From CBDCTM01 sp965222005 (GTDB lineage: Bacteria; Bacteroidota; Bacteroidia; Chitinophagales; Saprospiraceae), in NCBI GenBank assembly GCA_965222005.1, contig OZ244935.1, positions 2,170,001 through 2,234,000 on the forward strand: a DNA stretch of 64,000 nucleotides, given 5' to 3'. The notes below the pieces were generated by a model. It had not been told where the DNA came from. It saw only the letters and a program-made list of their open reading frames with translations, and ran no database searches. Position 1 is the stretch's first letter; every line of letters begins with the position of its first letter. Positions 7,527 through 16,940 of this stretch are shown one piece after another. The position numbers and the translations under genes are program-made.

Positions 7527-9329
7527 ATGAAGATACTGTTTGGTTTGCACTTCCGGTCTTTACAAGTAAGGATAATTTATTCGACAATCCTGGTATGTTG
7601 TCTGCCTGGCTGCCAGCCGGAGCGTGTGGTGGAAGTATCAAAAGTGGTGGTGGGCCTGGATGCTGAACCCGACCAGCTCAACCTACTCCTTGCCCGTACT
7701 TCCTATGCCGCACAAGTAGCCGACCACATTTTCATGTCTATGCTGGCTTTTGACCCTGCCAGCCTGGAATTGGAGCCGGCCCTTGCCCTCCATTTGCCGG
7801 AGCGGAGCCGGCGTGCCGATGAAATGACGCTGGCATTTGAGATTCGGCCGGAGGCTGTGTGGGATGACGGCAGTCCGGTTTTGGCCAGGGATGTATTATT
7901 TACGATCAAAACCATCCTCTGCCCGGAAATCCCCGTACCCTATTACCGATCGTATCTCAGCTTGCTGAAGGATGTGCAGATCGATCCTGCCAATGAAAGG
8001 CGGGTGCTATTTAAGTTCAAGCGCCCATACATTCTGGCCGATGCGGCGGTGGGTCTCTTGCCGGTATATTCCGCCCGGCATTACGATTCGTTGGATTTGC
8101 TGGGAAATATTAGTGTTCCGCAATTGCTGGACACCCATCTGGCCGATTCACTGGCTGCTGAAGAGCCGGGCCTCCAGCGGTTTGCCCGGCACTTTAGCGA
8201 CGCCCGTTATTCGCAAGACGGCGCATTTATACAGGCTGCCGGGCCCTACCGACTGGCAGAATGGCAGAGGGGCCAGCGCATCCGATTGGTGAAGAAGGCC
8301 CATTGGTGGGGAGCGGCTCTGGCGAGTAAATCCAGTTTATTTGTAGCGAATCCGGATGAAATTCACTACCGCTTTCTGGCGGATGATGCAACCGCTGTGA
8401 GTTTGCTGCAATCCGGAGAAATAGACGTTTTGGGCAATATTGAGCCTTCTATTTTCAATAAATTGAGGGCAGATGAGCGTTTGAAAAAGGACTATCATTT
8501 TTATGATCCTTTATTTCTTTCGTATTATTACATTGGGATGTATAGGCGAAGCCCAAAACTGGCCGACAAAAGAGTCCGCCGGGCATTGGCTCACCTGCTC
8601 AATGTAGAGCGCTATATTGCACAGTTTATGTACGGTCTGGCTGAGCGCACACACGGGCCGATACACCCTTCCAAAGCATACTATCATACCCATCTGGAGC
8701 CGCTGGCTTACAATCCGTTACACGCAAAATATTTGTTGGAACAGGCCGGATGGAGGGATAGCGATGGAAATGGCATACTGGATCGGCGCATTGAAGGAAA
8801 GCAGGAAGAACTAAGGTTGAGCTACAAGCTGCCACGGGCCAATGAGATCGGCCTTCAGGTGGGAGTATTGCTACAGCAGGCAGCCCGGTCAGCCGGAATT
8901 GAAATCCGGCTGGAGGCGTTGGAGTTTAACAAACTTATTGAAGATTATAAAAAGCGCGACTACGAACTCATTTTCCTTCGGCTGGGCAAATTGCCTGCGC
9001 TGGATGACCTTCGGCCCAGCTGGCATACCTCCGGCGATACCCCTGCGGGAGGCAATCGGGTGGGGTTTGGCAGTGTTGCCAGCGATGCGCTGATCGATTC
9101 AATCTTGGTCAACTTTGATGCAGCAAAGCGCAGGGAGCAGTATTTCCGCATCCAGGAGATGATCTATGAAGAGCAAGCCTGCATTTTTTTGTTTTGTCCG
9201 CGGGAGCGTATAGCCATCCATCGGCGCTTCAAAGCGCAAGCTTCGGTGCTGCGGCCAGGCTACTTTCCCGCACAGTTTGAGATAGGTAAAAGCAAAGATT
9301 TTCACGATAAAAAAATCCGCAATGAATAG
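7527..9329 (+). CDS. ABC importer substrate-binding lipoprotein (SBP family 5), first copy
   Basis: A 600-residue family 5 (peptide/nickel type) binding protein. The N-terminal signal ends in LPGC (Cys29), marking a lipoprotein, and the family signature appears as EAVWDDGSPVLARDV. The C-terminal lobe holds the usual HTSGD region (SWHTSGDTPAGG). It would capture oligopeptides or similar solutes in the periplasm and hand them to the two permeases encoded downstream. Its 3' end overlaps the second binding-protein gene by 8 bp, showing translational coupling. The two binding proteins are diverged paralogues. Confidence 0.88.
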   Translation: MKILFGLHFRSLQVRIIYSTILVCCLPGCQPERVVEVSKVVVGLDAEPDQLNLLLARTSYAAQVADHIFMSMLAFDPASLELEPALALHLPERSRRADEMTLAFEIRPEAVWDDGSPVLARDVLFTIKTILCPEIPVPYYRSYLSLLKDVQIDPANERRVLFKFKRPYILADAAVGLLPVYSARHYDSLDLLGNISVPQLLDTHLADSLAAEEPGLQRFARHFSDARYSQDGAFIQAAGPYRLAEWQRGQRIRLVKKAHWWGAALASKSSLFVANPDEIHYRFLADDATAVSLLQSGEIDVLGNIEPSIFNKLRADERLKKDYHFYDPLFLSYYYIGMYRRSPKLADKRVRRALAHLLNVERYIAQFMYGLAERTHGPIHPSKAYYHTHLEPLAYNPLHAKYLLEQAGWRDSDGNGILDRRIEGKQEELRLSYKLPRANEIGLQVGVLLQQAARSAGIEIRLEALEFNKLIEDYKKRDYELIFLRLGKLPALDDLRPSWHTSGDTPAGGNRVGFGSVASDALIDSILVNFDAAKRREQYFRIQEMIYEEQACIFLFCPRERIAIHRRFKAQASVLRPGYFPAQFEIGKSKDFHDKKIRNE

Positions 9330-11100
9330 CCAAATTTTGAAAACTAAACTATTTTGTACCCTGCTTGTCGTTTTTGTATTCGGTGCCTGCCGCCAGGATC
9401 CCAAGCCTGCAAAGGTGGAACAGAAGATAGCAACTGTCAACTCCCGCCTGCGCGCCGATCCCGATAAGCTGTTCCCTCCGATTACTACCTTCAGCGCCTC
9501 TTTGCAGGTGCTGCGGCTGATCCATCCTACGCTGGTCGAATTCGATCCCTGGACGCTGGAGCTTGTACCGATGATGGCTAAAAAGCTGCCCGAAATGGTG
9601 GTAGTTGAAGAAGGGCCTTATGCGGGTAAGACGGCTTTCGACTATGAGATTTTGGAGGAGGCTGTGTGGGATGACGGCAGCCCGGTGACCGGCCATGATT
9701 ATGCATTCACCTTAAAGGTTATCAACAATCCTCACATTCCGGCTGCCGCCTACCGGGGCCTGCTGAACTTTATCATGGATGTGGAAGTAAACCAGCAAAA
9801 CCCCAAGAAATTCAGGGTAATTACCCGAAAGCCTTTCATCAGTTCCGAGTATTATTCGGGAGGTTATTTCACGTTGCAAAAAGGCTTTTACGACAAAGAC
9901 GGGCTGATGGATCACCTGGAGCTAAAAGACCTGCTGGATGCGGAAAGGGCTAAAGGCCTGGCCCAAAGCGATGAAAAATTGCGCACATTTGCCGATCTGA
10001 TGGCGGATGCCAGGTTCAGTCGCGAACCCGAATTTGTTTCCGGTTGCGGGGCATATCGCCTCGAAGAATGGGTGACGGGAGACCGATTGGTGCTGAAAAA
10101 GAAGGAAAACTGGTGGGGCGATAAGCTGGCCTCGAAAAACGTGCTGCTCACCGCCCGTCCGGATGTGATCACCTTCCGGCCTATTTCTGATGCTTCTACC
10201 GCTATCAACCTGCTTAAAGATGGTGGCCTGGATATTTTATTCCAATTGCCCAACAAGAAATTTTTAGAATTGCGGGATAATGACATGGTCACAGCCAAGT
10301 ACGACTTGCACAATCCCCCCACCTCTATATACAATTTTCTGGGCCTCAATACCCGTAGCCCCAAGCTGAACGACAAGCGCGTGCGTCGTGCTCTGGCTCA
10401 TTTGATGGATATGGATGAAGTAATCAAAACAGTCAAACAGGGAATGGCTACCCCCATTTCGAGCCCCGTCGTCCCCTTGTCAAAGAACTACAACAAAAAG
10501 TTGAAGCCCATCAAATTGGACATCGAACGAGCCCGGCAGTTGCTGGCAGAGGCGGGCTGGACAGACAGCAATGGCAACGGCGTAGTGGATAAAAAGATAA
10601 ACGGGCAATTGGTGGAGATGAACCTGAAGTTTTTAATCACGCCCAATAATGAAGTCACAAATAGTGTGTTGCTTATTTTTAAAGAGAATGCCAAAAAGGC
10701 CGGGGTAAATATCGAAGCAGATGTGAAAGAAAATAAGCTGGTGATGCAAAACCTCAAAAAGCGGGATTTTGAAATCTATTCAAGAGCAGCAGCACCGGAT
10801 ATGACGTATTACGATCCTTATCAGTATTGGCATACGGCCAGTGATAAACCGGGAGGCAGCAACTACGTAGGCTTTGGAAATGCCGAGTCGGATGCATTGA
10901 TCGAGGAGCTTCGCGCCACCCTGGATGAGGAAAAACGGCGGGAGATGTACTTTCGCTTTCAGCAGATGGTGTACGACGAACAGCCAATGATCTTTTTGTA
11001 CAATACCCAGGATTGTGTGGCGATGAGCAAGCGCTTGAGTCATGCAAAGCCCTCCTCAAAATACCCGGGGATATTTGAGAATTTCTACGGCAACGACTAA
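9322..11100 (+). CDS. ABC importer substrate-binding lipoprotein (SBP family 5), second copy
   Basis: A 592-residue paralogue of the upstream binding protein with lipobox VFGAC (Cys23). It repeats the same signature, EEAVWDDGSPVTGHDYAF, and the QYWHTASDKPGGSNYVGFG block near the C-terminus. A tandem pair of binding proteins in front of one permease pair suggests two substrate ranges for one channel, or a division into a capture and a delivery protein; both are inference. The start ATG lies inside the end of the preceding gene and the permease gene begins 12 bp after the stop, so all are likely one operon. Confidence 0.88.
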   Translation: MNSQILKTKLFCTLLVVFVFGACRQDPKPAKVEQKIATVNSRLRADPDKLFPPITTFSASLQVLRLIHPTLVEFDPWTLELVPMMAKKLPEMVVVEEGPYAGKTAFDYEILEEAVWDDGSPVTGHDYAFTLKVINNPHIPAAAYRGLLNFIMDVEVNQQNPKKFRVITRKPFISSEYYSGGYFTLQKGFYDKDGLMDHLELKDLLDAERAKGLAQSDEKLRTFADLMADARFSREPEFVSGCGAYRLEEWVTGDRLVLKKKENWWGDKLASKNVLLTARPDVITFRPISDASTAINLLKDGGLDILFQLPNKKFLELRDNDMVTAKYDLHNPPTSIYNFLGLNTRSPKLNDKRVRRALAHLMDMDEVIKTVKQGMATPISSPVVPLSKNYNKKLKPIKLDIERARQLLAEAGWTDSNGNGVVDKKINGQLVEMNLKFLITPNNEVTNSVLLIFKENAKKAGVNIEADVKENKLVMQNLKKRDFEIYSRAAAPDMTYYDPYQYWHTASDKPGGSNYVGFGNAESDALIEELRATLDEEKRREMYFRFQQMVYDEQPMIFLYNTQDCVAMSKRLSHAKPSSKYPGIFENFYGND

Positions 11101-11112
11101 GCCCGGCACCTT

Positions 11113-12543
11113 ATGTTTCGATATGTTGTCAAGCGTTTGCTCATTTTTATACCTACCCTGATCGCTATTTCGCTGATCGCATTTGGCTTGAGTAAAGTGA
11201 CGCCCGGCGACCCGGTGCTGCGCTTTGTGGAAGATCCGGGAAATATGGACGTGGGCATCGGAGGAGTGCAAAATTTTGAGAGAGAATACCGGCGTGCTGC
11301 CAGCATGCTGGGGCTTGACAAGGCTGCTTTTTACTTTACATTTACTTCGGCCGCCTATCCCGACACGCTTTATCGAATCCTCCAGCGCGATAAACGGCAA
11401 ACCGCTGAAAAGCTGATCGCATGCTACGGCAATTGGCCCGAAATTGACCAGTATTTCCAGGCTGTCAGGCAGTTTGAAAGCGATTTGCTCGGCCTGCCCG
11501 ATACGCTCATCCCTCCGCACCGCCGCAATCGGATGGCCGGCTCTCTCAAACAATTGTACTACCATCACCATCCGGATCGGATACTTTTCGAATTGCAGCA
11601 GATTGATACGCTCATCCAGGCAGCACCTTTTACTGCCCCACTGGCCAATGCGGCGGCCAGGCTCCAAACTGCCTACCGGCAGATGAGCCACCGACCTACA
11701 CGCTACAAGCTGTACATACCTGCTTTCTACTGGTATGGGGCCGATAATCAGTATCATCACTGGTTTACCAATTTTCTGACCGGCAATTTTGGTCAGTCGT
11801 ATCAGGACAACCGGCCGGTGGCAGCCAAGATGTATGATGCAGCCTTTTGGACGATTCTCATCAATGTGATCTCCATATTCATTGCCTACCTGCTAGCTAT
11901 ACCAACGGGCGTATTGGCAGCAGTGAAAAGAGGGCAGTGGTTCGACAGGCTTAGCACCCTTCTATTATTCATGCTATTTTCATTGCCCTCCTTTTGGGTA
12001 GCTACCATGCTGGTGGTGTTTTTCACTACTCCTGAATACGGTTGGTGGGCAGACATCTTCCCCTCCATTGGTTTGGGGAACTGTGACGGCCTTTCCGATT
12101 GGAGCTGCATTTGGGAGCGGGCGGGGCATTTGATCTTGCCTGTATTTTGTATTACCTACACGGCGCTGGCCTTTATTTCCCGCCAAATGCGAGGTGCTAT
12201 GCTCAATGTAATTGGGCAGGATTTTGTCCGCAATGCCCGTGCAAAGGGAGTGGCAGAGCAGCAGATAATATGGAAGCACGGTTTCCGCAATTCACTCTTT
12301 CCATTGATTACTCTTTTTGCGTTGGTTTTTCCGGCGGCTATCAGCGGATCGGTGGTAATTGAGGTCATTTTCAATATACCCGGCATGGGGAGGCTGGCTT
12401 TTGATGCCATGTTTGCGCGTGATTGGCCGGTAGTCTTTACGATTATGTTATTGACGGCCATACTTACCATGCTCGGCAATTTGGCAGCCGATTTGCTGTA
12501 TGCGCTGGCCGATCCGCGGGTGGCTTATACCAAAGCGAAATAA
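11113..12543 (+). CDS. ABC importer permease, OppB/DppB type with enlarged periplasmic insert
   Basis: A 476-residue inner-membrane permease. Residues 1-35 hold the first membrane helix and the PGDP motif normal for this family; the conserved permease domain starts near residue 230 and includes the ATPase-contact loop NARAKGVAEQQIIWKHGFRN. OppB-type permeases are usually about 310-340 residues; the extra length is a soluble insert at about 36-213, between the first helix and the WFTNFLTGNFGQSY segment. It pairs with the second permease at 12717. No ATPase gene is present in the cluster. Confidence 0.88.
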   Translation: MFRYVVKRLLIFIPTLIAISLIAFGLSKVTPGDPVLRFVEDPGNMDVGIGGVQNFEREYRRAASMLGLDKAAFYFTFTSAAYPDTLYRILQRDKRQTAEKLIACYGNWPEIDQYFQAVRQFESDLLGLPDTLIPPHRRNRMAGSLKQLYYHHHPDRILFELQQIDTLIQAAPFTAPLANAAARLQTAYRQMSHRPTRYKLYIPAFYWYGADNQYHHWFTNFLTGNFGQSYQDNRPVAAKMYDAAFWTILINVISIFIAYLLAIPTGVLAAVKRGQWFDRLSTLLLFMLFSLPSFWVATMLVVFFTTPEYGWWADIFPSIGLGNCDGLSDWSCIWERAGHLILPVFCITYTALAFISRQMRGAMLNVIGQDFVRNARAKGVAEQQIIWKHGFRNSLFPLITLFALVFPAAISGSVVIEVIFNIPGMGRLAFDAMFARDWPVVFTIMLLTAILTMLGNLAADLLYALADPRVAYTKAK

Positions 12544-12570
12544 GAGTATATTTAAGATTAATATTTTCAC

Positions 12571-12678
12571 TAATATGAAAGGCTCTCTTCGCTATACTTC
12601 AGCTATTTTTCGCCCTGTACCGTCTAGGTACGATGCTCAAAAGGAGCTTCGCCTAGCTGTGAAATCCATTTCATATTA
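12571..12678. repeat. Imperfect long palindrome within the ABC importer operon
   Basis: TAATATGAAA at 12571 and TTTCATATTA at 12669 are perfect outer arms; the centre is GTACC-GTCTA-GGTAC at 12617-12631. The right half carries GCTCAAAAGGAGCTTCGCCT, which resembles sequences in the palindromes at about 36894 and 41837. It fills most of the gap between the two permease genes. Confidence 0.65.
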
Positions 12679-12716
12679 AAAGGAAAACTAAAATTAGACA
12701 TACGCTCTAAGGATCT

Positions 12717-14039
12717 ATGTTTTTAAGTAAAAAAAGGCGGCAGCAATTGGAAAAAGGGCAGGAGGCTGCTCGTGGAAGGAGATCGTACCGGGATGCTGTG
12801 TGGAAGCAGTTTCGGAAAAACCGGCTTGCGCGCTGGGCATTGCGGGTGTTGTACCTATTGGCAGCCATTGCGTTATTTGCCGATTTTATTGCAAATGAAA
12901 AGCCGATCTACTGCAAAATTGAAGGGCAAAACTATTGGCCGGTATTTCGGCAATACGGCGTTGATCTGGGTATCAGCCGTTGGGATGCTCGCTTTGTTAC
13001 CAAATCATGGAAAGACCAGCCATATGAGGGTCTGCTAATGCCGCTGATCCCCTATTCAGCTACTACTCTGGATAGCAAAAACACCAATTTTAGAAGTCCG
13101 TTCGGCAGGCAGGATGTAGCAGGATGGCGCTACCGCCACTGGCTGGGCACTGATTTGCTGGGAAGGGATGTGGCTGCCGGAATGGTGCGTGGCACCCGCA
13201 TAGCGATGCTGGTGGGTGTGCTTGCCATGTCGGTGGCTGCCTTGATCGGTATCTTCATGGGGGCGCTGGCCGGCTATTTTGGCGATGACCGCCTGCGAAT
13301 GTCCTGGCGCCGGATACTGCTCAATCTATTGGGCATGCTACTGGCTGTATTTTTTGGATTTATGGCCCGTTCTTATCAGCTTACCGAGGGGGGGCATTTT
13401 TGGTGGCAGCTATTGTTGAGCCTGTTGATTGTGGCGGGGATACTATTTGCCGTCAACCTGCTGGCAAGTTTATTGAGGCCCTTTCATTTTTTAAGCAAAA
13501 AGGTGACATTGAACGTAGATATTTTGGTGATGCGTTTGATCGAAGTGGTCAATTCGATCCCTACTTTGCTGTTGCTGTTGGCTTTGCTGGCAGTGATCGA
13601 TCAGGCATCGATTTTCAATATCATGCTCATCATTGGCCTGGTGAGCTGGACCGGTATTGCGCGCTTTGTACGAGCCGAACTGCTCCGAATAAGGGGGCTG
13701 GAATACATTCAGGCGACAGAGGCAATGGGCTTTGCCGATTGGCGAATCATTAGCAAGCATGCGCTTCCCAATGCGCTTACGCCAGTACTCATTACCATTG
13801 CATTTGGGGTGGCGGCGGCCATTTTGGTAGAGGCTTTCCTTTCTTTTCTGGGCCTGGGAATTGCTCTTGAAGAGGTGAGCTGGGGGAAGATGCTGTCATT
13901 GGCGCGCACCAATTTTAATGCCTGGTGGCTGGCTATATTTCCCGGCTTGGCGATCTTTGTGACGGTGACAGTATTCAATCTGATTGGAGACGGGCTGGCA
14001 GAGGCAATGGATCCTAAATTGAATCAATATAGTGAATGA
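12717..14039 (+). CDS. ABC importer permease, OppC/DppC type with extra membrane segment
   Basis: A 440-residue permease with a long basic cytoplasmic N-terminus, a first membrane helix near 40-60, the GTDLLGRDV motif typical of OppC-type subunits, and the ATPase-contact loop QATEAMGFADWRIISKHALP. Typical length is about 290-310. Part of the excess is an insert at about 188-267 between GYFGDD and VDILVMRLIEVVNSIP that contains two hydrophobic segments, and part is an extended N-terminal region. It is separated from the first permease by about 170 bp holding a long imperfect palindrome, but they must act together. The ATP-hydrolysing subunits must be encoded elsewhere. Confidence 0.87.
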   Translation: MFLSKKRRQQLEKGQEAARGRRSYRDAVWKQFRKNRLARWALRVLYLLAAIALFADFIANEKPIYCKIEGQNYWPVFRQYGVDLGISRWDARFVTKSWKDQPYEGLLMPLIPYSATTLDSKNTNFRSPFGRQDVAGWRYRHWLGTDLLGRDVAAGMVRGTRIAMLVGVLAMSVAALIGIFMGALAGYFGDDRLRMSWRRILLNLLGMLLAVFFGFMARSYQLTEGGHFWWQLLLSLLIVAGILFAVNLLASLLRPFHFLSKKVTLNVDILVMRLIEVVNSIPTLLLLLALLAVIDQASIFNIMLIIGLVSWTGIARFVRAELLRIRGLEYIQATEAMGFADWRIISKHALPNALTPVLITIAFGVAAAILVEAFLSFLGLGIALEEVSWGKMLSLARTNFNAWWLAIFPGLAIFVTVTVFNLIGDGLAEAMDPKLNQYSE

Positions 14040-14123
14040 GTGTCACTTATTAGATGAAAGAAATCAGGAAATTGTTTGGTGGTTTGCTTAATGTTGACGA
14101 TCTTTATGGCGAAAAATGAAACA

Positions 14124-14324
14124 TTAGCGGCCTTTTTTACGCATATTTTTAGGAAAAAGGTTGGATTTACCCCTCTTTGAAGGAAGCATCCCCTTTTTGT
14201 TGGGCTTCACATGGGCATTTTCATTGACAGGGCAGCCCGATTTTTTGCTCCCGCAAGAGGTGAGCATAGTTCCACAAAAGAGGAAGGAAGTGAAAAGGCA
14301 AAGCAGCAATAGTTTCTTTTTCAT
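14124..14324 (-). CDS. Small lipoprotein
   Basis: A 66-residue protein with a lipoprotein signal ending in MLTSC (Cys24) and a short, very basic mature part of about 42 residues (KSGCPVNENAHVKPNKKG, then KRGKSNLF). The strong signal peptide, the recognisable lipobox and a tail resembling small Bacteroidota lipoproteins I have seen support a real gene. Function unknown. It is transcribed divergently from the HU gene. Confidence 0.7.
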   Translation of the reverse strand: MKKKLLLLCLFTSFLFCGTMLTSCGSKKSGCPVNENAHVKPNKKGMLPSKRGKSNLFPKNMRKKGR

Positions 14325-14468
14325 AATGTCCTGATATTAAAGAGCAAGTAGTAATATTTAGTTCAAATTAGAACACAAGATATAGTATTATGTTTGTACT
14401 GAGCAAGTAAAAACGCTCAAAACCCTTATAAATATTGAGTTTTTAGAGTTTTTTTTATGCATAAATAC

Positions 14469-14499
14469 TTGTTTTTAAGAATGCAAGCTCATATTTTTG
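14469..14499 (+). promoter_or_regulatory. Promoter of the HU gene
   Basis: TTG at 14469-14471 and TATTTTTG at 14492-14499 (TAnnTTTG) are separated by 20 bp, the standard Bacteroidota arrangement. Transcription would start a few bases downstream, giving a leader of about 30 nt before the ATG at 14533. Confidence 0.75.
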
Positions 14500-14532
14500 T
14501 GCCAAATTTTTCAAATTATAAAAATTGTTAAA

Positions 14533-14805
14533 ATGAACAAAGGAGATCTAATCAACAAGGTTGCCGAAGAAGCAAACCTTTCCAAGTCGCAAGCTACTGA
14601 AGCACTAAACGCCATGTTCAGCTGTATCGAAGATACACTGAAGGATGGTGACAAGGTTAGCCTCGTTGGCTTTGGTACTTTTACCACCACAAGAAGAAAT
14701 GCCCGTACAGGCAGAAATCCTCAGACCGGAGCCGCTATTCAAATCCCTGCCAAAACCGTTGTAAAATTTAAGCCTGGTAAGGAATTGGTAGCTTCCGTCA
14801 ACTAA
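14533..14805 (+). CDS. HU-family DNA-binding protein
   Basis: A 90-residue HU/IHF-fold protein: MNKGDLINKVAEEANLSK, the dimer helices, VGFGTFTTTRRNARTGRNPQ with the DNA-intercalating arm, and a C-terminal FKPGKEL. These are the family's hallmarks and the length is normal. HU bends and compacts DNA in the nucleoid. An upstream in-frame TTG at 14497 is rejected because it falls inside the promoter and adds residues not seen in the family. A strong terminator follows. Confidence 0.95.
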   Translation: MNKGDLINKVAEEANLSKSQATEALNAMFSCIEDTLKDGDKVSLVGFGTFTTTRRNARTGRNPQTGAAIQIPAKTVVKFKPGKELVASVN

Positions 14806-14835
14806 TCTGAATTAAGATTTTTTTTGCACCATAAA

Positions 14836-14868
14836 GGGCGATCAGAAACATTTTCTGATCGCCCTTTT
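14836..14868 (+). terminator. Intrinsic terminator after the HU gene
   Basis: GGGCGATCAGAAA and TTTCTGATCGCCC form a perfect 13-bp stem with the loop CAT, followed by TTTT. It separates HU from transketolase. Confidence 0.92.
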
Positions 14869-14944
14869 GCATGCCCTGAAGGGTGGTGGAAAATATGTTG
14901 TGAAAAAATCAAAGAGCCGTTCCATCAGGCAAGCCTAATTTTTC

Positions 14945-14952
14945 TACTTTTG
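14945..14952 (+). promoter_or_regulatory. -7 box for split transketolase operon
   Basis: TACTTTTG fits TAnnTTTG and lies 36 bp before the ATG at 14989. A matching -33 element is not obvious. Confidence 0.5.
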
Positions 14953-14988
14953 CCATTATTAATAGATTGTAACATTTCGCTTAACAAT

Positions 14989-15897
14989 ATGGCTGACCTT
15001 ACAAAGCTCCAACAGATTGCTTCCCAGGTACGTAGAGACATCATCCGCCAAACGCATTATGCAGCTAGTGGCCACCCGGGAGGCTCTCTGGGATGCGCCG
15101 ATCTGCTCACAGCCCTTTATTTTGAGGTGATGCGGCACAGTCCTTCTTTCCAAATGGCCGGCAAAGGAGAAGATATGTTCTTCCTCTCCAATGGCCATAT
15201 TTCTCCCCTTTGGTACAGCATACTGGCGCATAGCGGCTATTTTCCTAAAGATGAACTGGCCAGCTTTCGCATGATTAACTCCCGGCTGCAGGGCCACCCC
15301 GCTACGCATGAGGGCCTCCCTGGTATTCGGATAGCCTCGGGCTCGCTGGGGCAGGGGCTGTCCGTAGCTATTGGCGCAGCGCTGGGCAAGCGCCTCGCTG
15401 CCGACCCGCATACCGTATATGTACTCACCGGGGATGGCGAGTTGCAGGAAGGCCAGGTGTGGGAGGCTGCCATGTTTGCCGCACACCATAAGGTGGACAA
15501 TCTGATCGCTATCGTGGACTGGAACGGCCAGCAGATCGACGGGCCGAATGATGAGGTCATTTCGCTGGGCGATCTGGTCGGCAAATGGCAGAGCTTTGGT
15601 TGGGAGGTGTTGCAAATGAATGGCAACAACATGCAGGAGGTTTTGGATAGCCTGGTAACTGCTAAACGGCAGTTGGGACGTTCCCGGCCGCAGGTGCTGT
15701 TGATGAAAACGGTCATGGGCTTTGGCGTCGATTTTATGATGGGCACCCACCATTGGCATGGCAAAGCACCCAACAAAGAGCAGGCTGAACAGGCCCTGGC
15801 ACAACTTGAGGAAACACTCGGCGACTATTCCATCGCCAGCCGCAATTTGCCTGAAGAACAATTGTTGAATTCTGATCTTCATCCCATCGGGAGCTGA
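14989..15897 (+). CDS. Transketolase, N-terminal (thiamine diphosphate) subunit
   Basis: A 302-residue protein matching the first half of transketolase: SGHPGGSLGCADL near the start, the thiamine-diphosphate motif from GDGELQEGQVWEA to DWNGQQ, and GTHHWHGKAPN at the end. With the next gene it forms a two-subunit transketolase, transferring two-carbon units in the pentose phosphate pathway; split enzymes of this kind are common in Bacteroidota. The ATG at 14989 is chosen because MADLTKLQQIASQVRRDI is the usual family start; an upstream frame to 14824 runs through the HU terminator. Confidence 0.93.
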   Translation: MADLTKLQQIASQVRRDIIRQTHYAASGHPGGSLGCADLLTALYFEVMRHSPSFQMAGKGEDMFFLSNGHISPLWYSILAHSGYFPKDELASFRMINSRLQGHPATHEGLPGIRIASGSLGQGLSVAIGAALGKRLAADPHTVYVLTGDGELQEGQVWEAAMFAAHHKVDNLIAIVDWNGQQIDGPNDEVISLGDLVGKWQSFGWEVLQMNGNNMQEVLDSLVTAKRQLGRSRPQVLLMKTVMGFGVDFMMGTHHWHGKAPNKEQAEQALAQLEETLGDYSIASRNLPEEQLLNSDLHPIGS

Positions 15898-15908
15898 AAA
15901 CAAAAAAT

Positions 15909-16862
15909 ATGTTATCAACCATTACAAGTACTGAGAAAAAAGCGACCCGCGATGGCTTTGGGGCCGGATTGCTGGAAGTGGCGCGCGCCAATAAGGAGGT
16001 AGTAGCCCTTTGTGCCGATTTGTTGGGATCGCTGAAAATGGGCGCTTTTAAAAATGAATTCCCCGACCGCTTCTTCCAGGCAGGCGTAGCCGAAGCCAAT
16101 ATGATGGGCATTGCGGCAGGTTTGGCAATTAACGGGAAGATACCTTATACCGGTACCTTTGCCAATTTTTCCACCGGGCGGGTGTATGACCAAATCCGCC
16201 AGTCGATCGCCTATTCTCACAAAAATGTGAAGGTATGTGCTTCGCATGCCGGCCTCACGCTGGGCGAGGATGGCGCAACACATCAAATACTGGAAGATAT
16301 TGGCCTGATGAGGATGTTGCCAGGTTTTACGGTCATCAATCCCTGCGATTATCATCAAACTAAAGCCGCTACCATAGCTATTGCCGGGTATGACGGCCCG
16401 GTGTATCTACGCTTCGGCCGGCCAGGCTGGCCAGTGTTTACGGAAGGCTATCCCTTCGAAATCGGCAAAGCGATCCGTTTTGCAGAAGGGTCGGATGTGA
16501 GCCTCTTTGCCACCGGCCACATGATGTGGCTTGCCGTAGAGGCAGCCAAGACACTGGCAGCGGAAGGTATTAGCTGCGATTTGATAAATATCCACACCAT
16601 TAAACCTTTGGATGAAGAAGCTGTTTTGGAGTCAGTTGGCAAAACGGGTTGTGTAGTTACTGCCGAGGAGCATCAGATGCATGGCGGCCTCGGTGATAGC
16701 ATTGCTCAGTTGCTGGCACGAAAAATGCCGGTTCCTATGGAATTTGTGGCAGTACAGGACAGCTTTGGAGAGAGCGGAAAACCTGCACAGCTATTGGATA
16801 AATATGGTTTGAGCAGTGCCAATATTGTAAATGCAGTACAGCGGGTTTTGAAGCGAAGGTAG
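15909..16862 (+). CDS. Transketolase, C-terminal subunit
   Basis: A 317-residue protein carrying the pyrimidine-binding and C-terminal domains of transketolase: KKATRDGFGAGLLEVA, QAGVAEANMMGIAAGLA (with the catalytic-type glutamate), and HAGLTLGEDGATHQ. It begins 11 bp after the N-terminal subunit gene, so the two are co-transcribed and the products assemble as a heteromer. The C-terminus (EEHQMHGGLGDSIAQ) is intact. Confidence 0.93.
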   Translation: MLSTITSTEKKATRDGFGAGLLEVARANKEVVALCADLLGSLKMGAFKNEFPDRFFQAGVAEANMMGIAAGLAINGKIPYTGTFANFSTGRVYDQIRQSIAYSHKNVKVCASHAGLTLGEDGATHQILEDIGLMRMLPGFTVINPCDYHQTKAATIAIAGYDGPVYLRFGRPGWPVFTEGYPFEIGKAIRFAEGSDVSLFATGHMMWLAVEAAKTLAAEGISCDLINIHTIKPLDEEAVLESVGKTGCVVTAEEHQMHGGLGDSIAQLLARKMPVPMEFVAVQDSFGESGKPAQLLDKYGLSSANIVNAVQRVLKRR

Positions 16863-16940
16863 TACTGTGAATGAATCGAATATACAGATAGTACGATTTT
16901 TAATAAATGTCTAATCAAATACAGCAGGAAGAGAAAACGA

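Noticed and set aside
14824..14988. Extended start for the transketolase N-terminal subunit
   Set aside because: The extension contains the HU terminator and a -7 box and has no family similarity.
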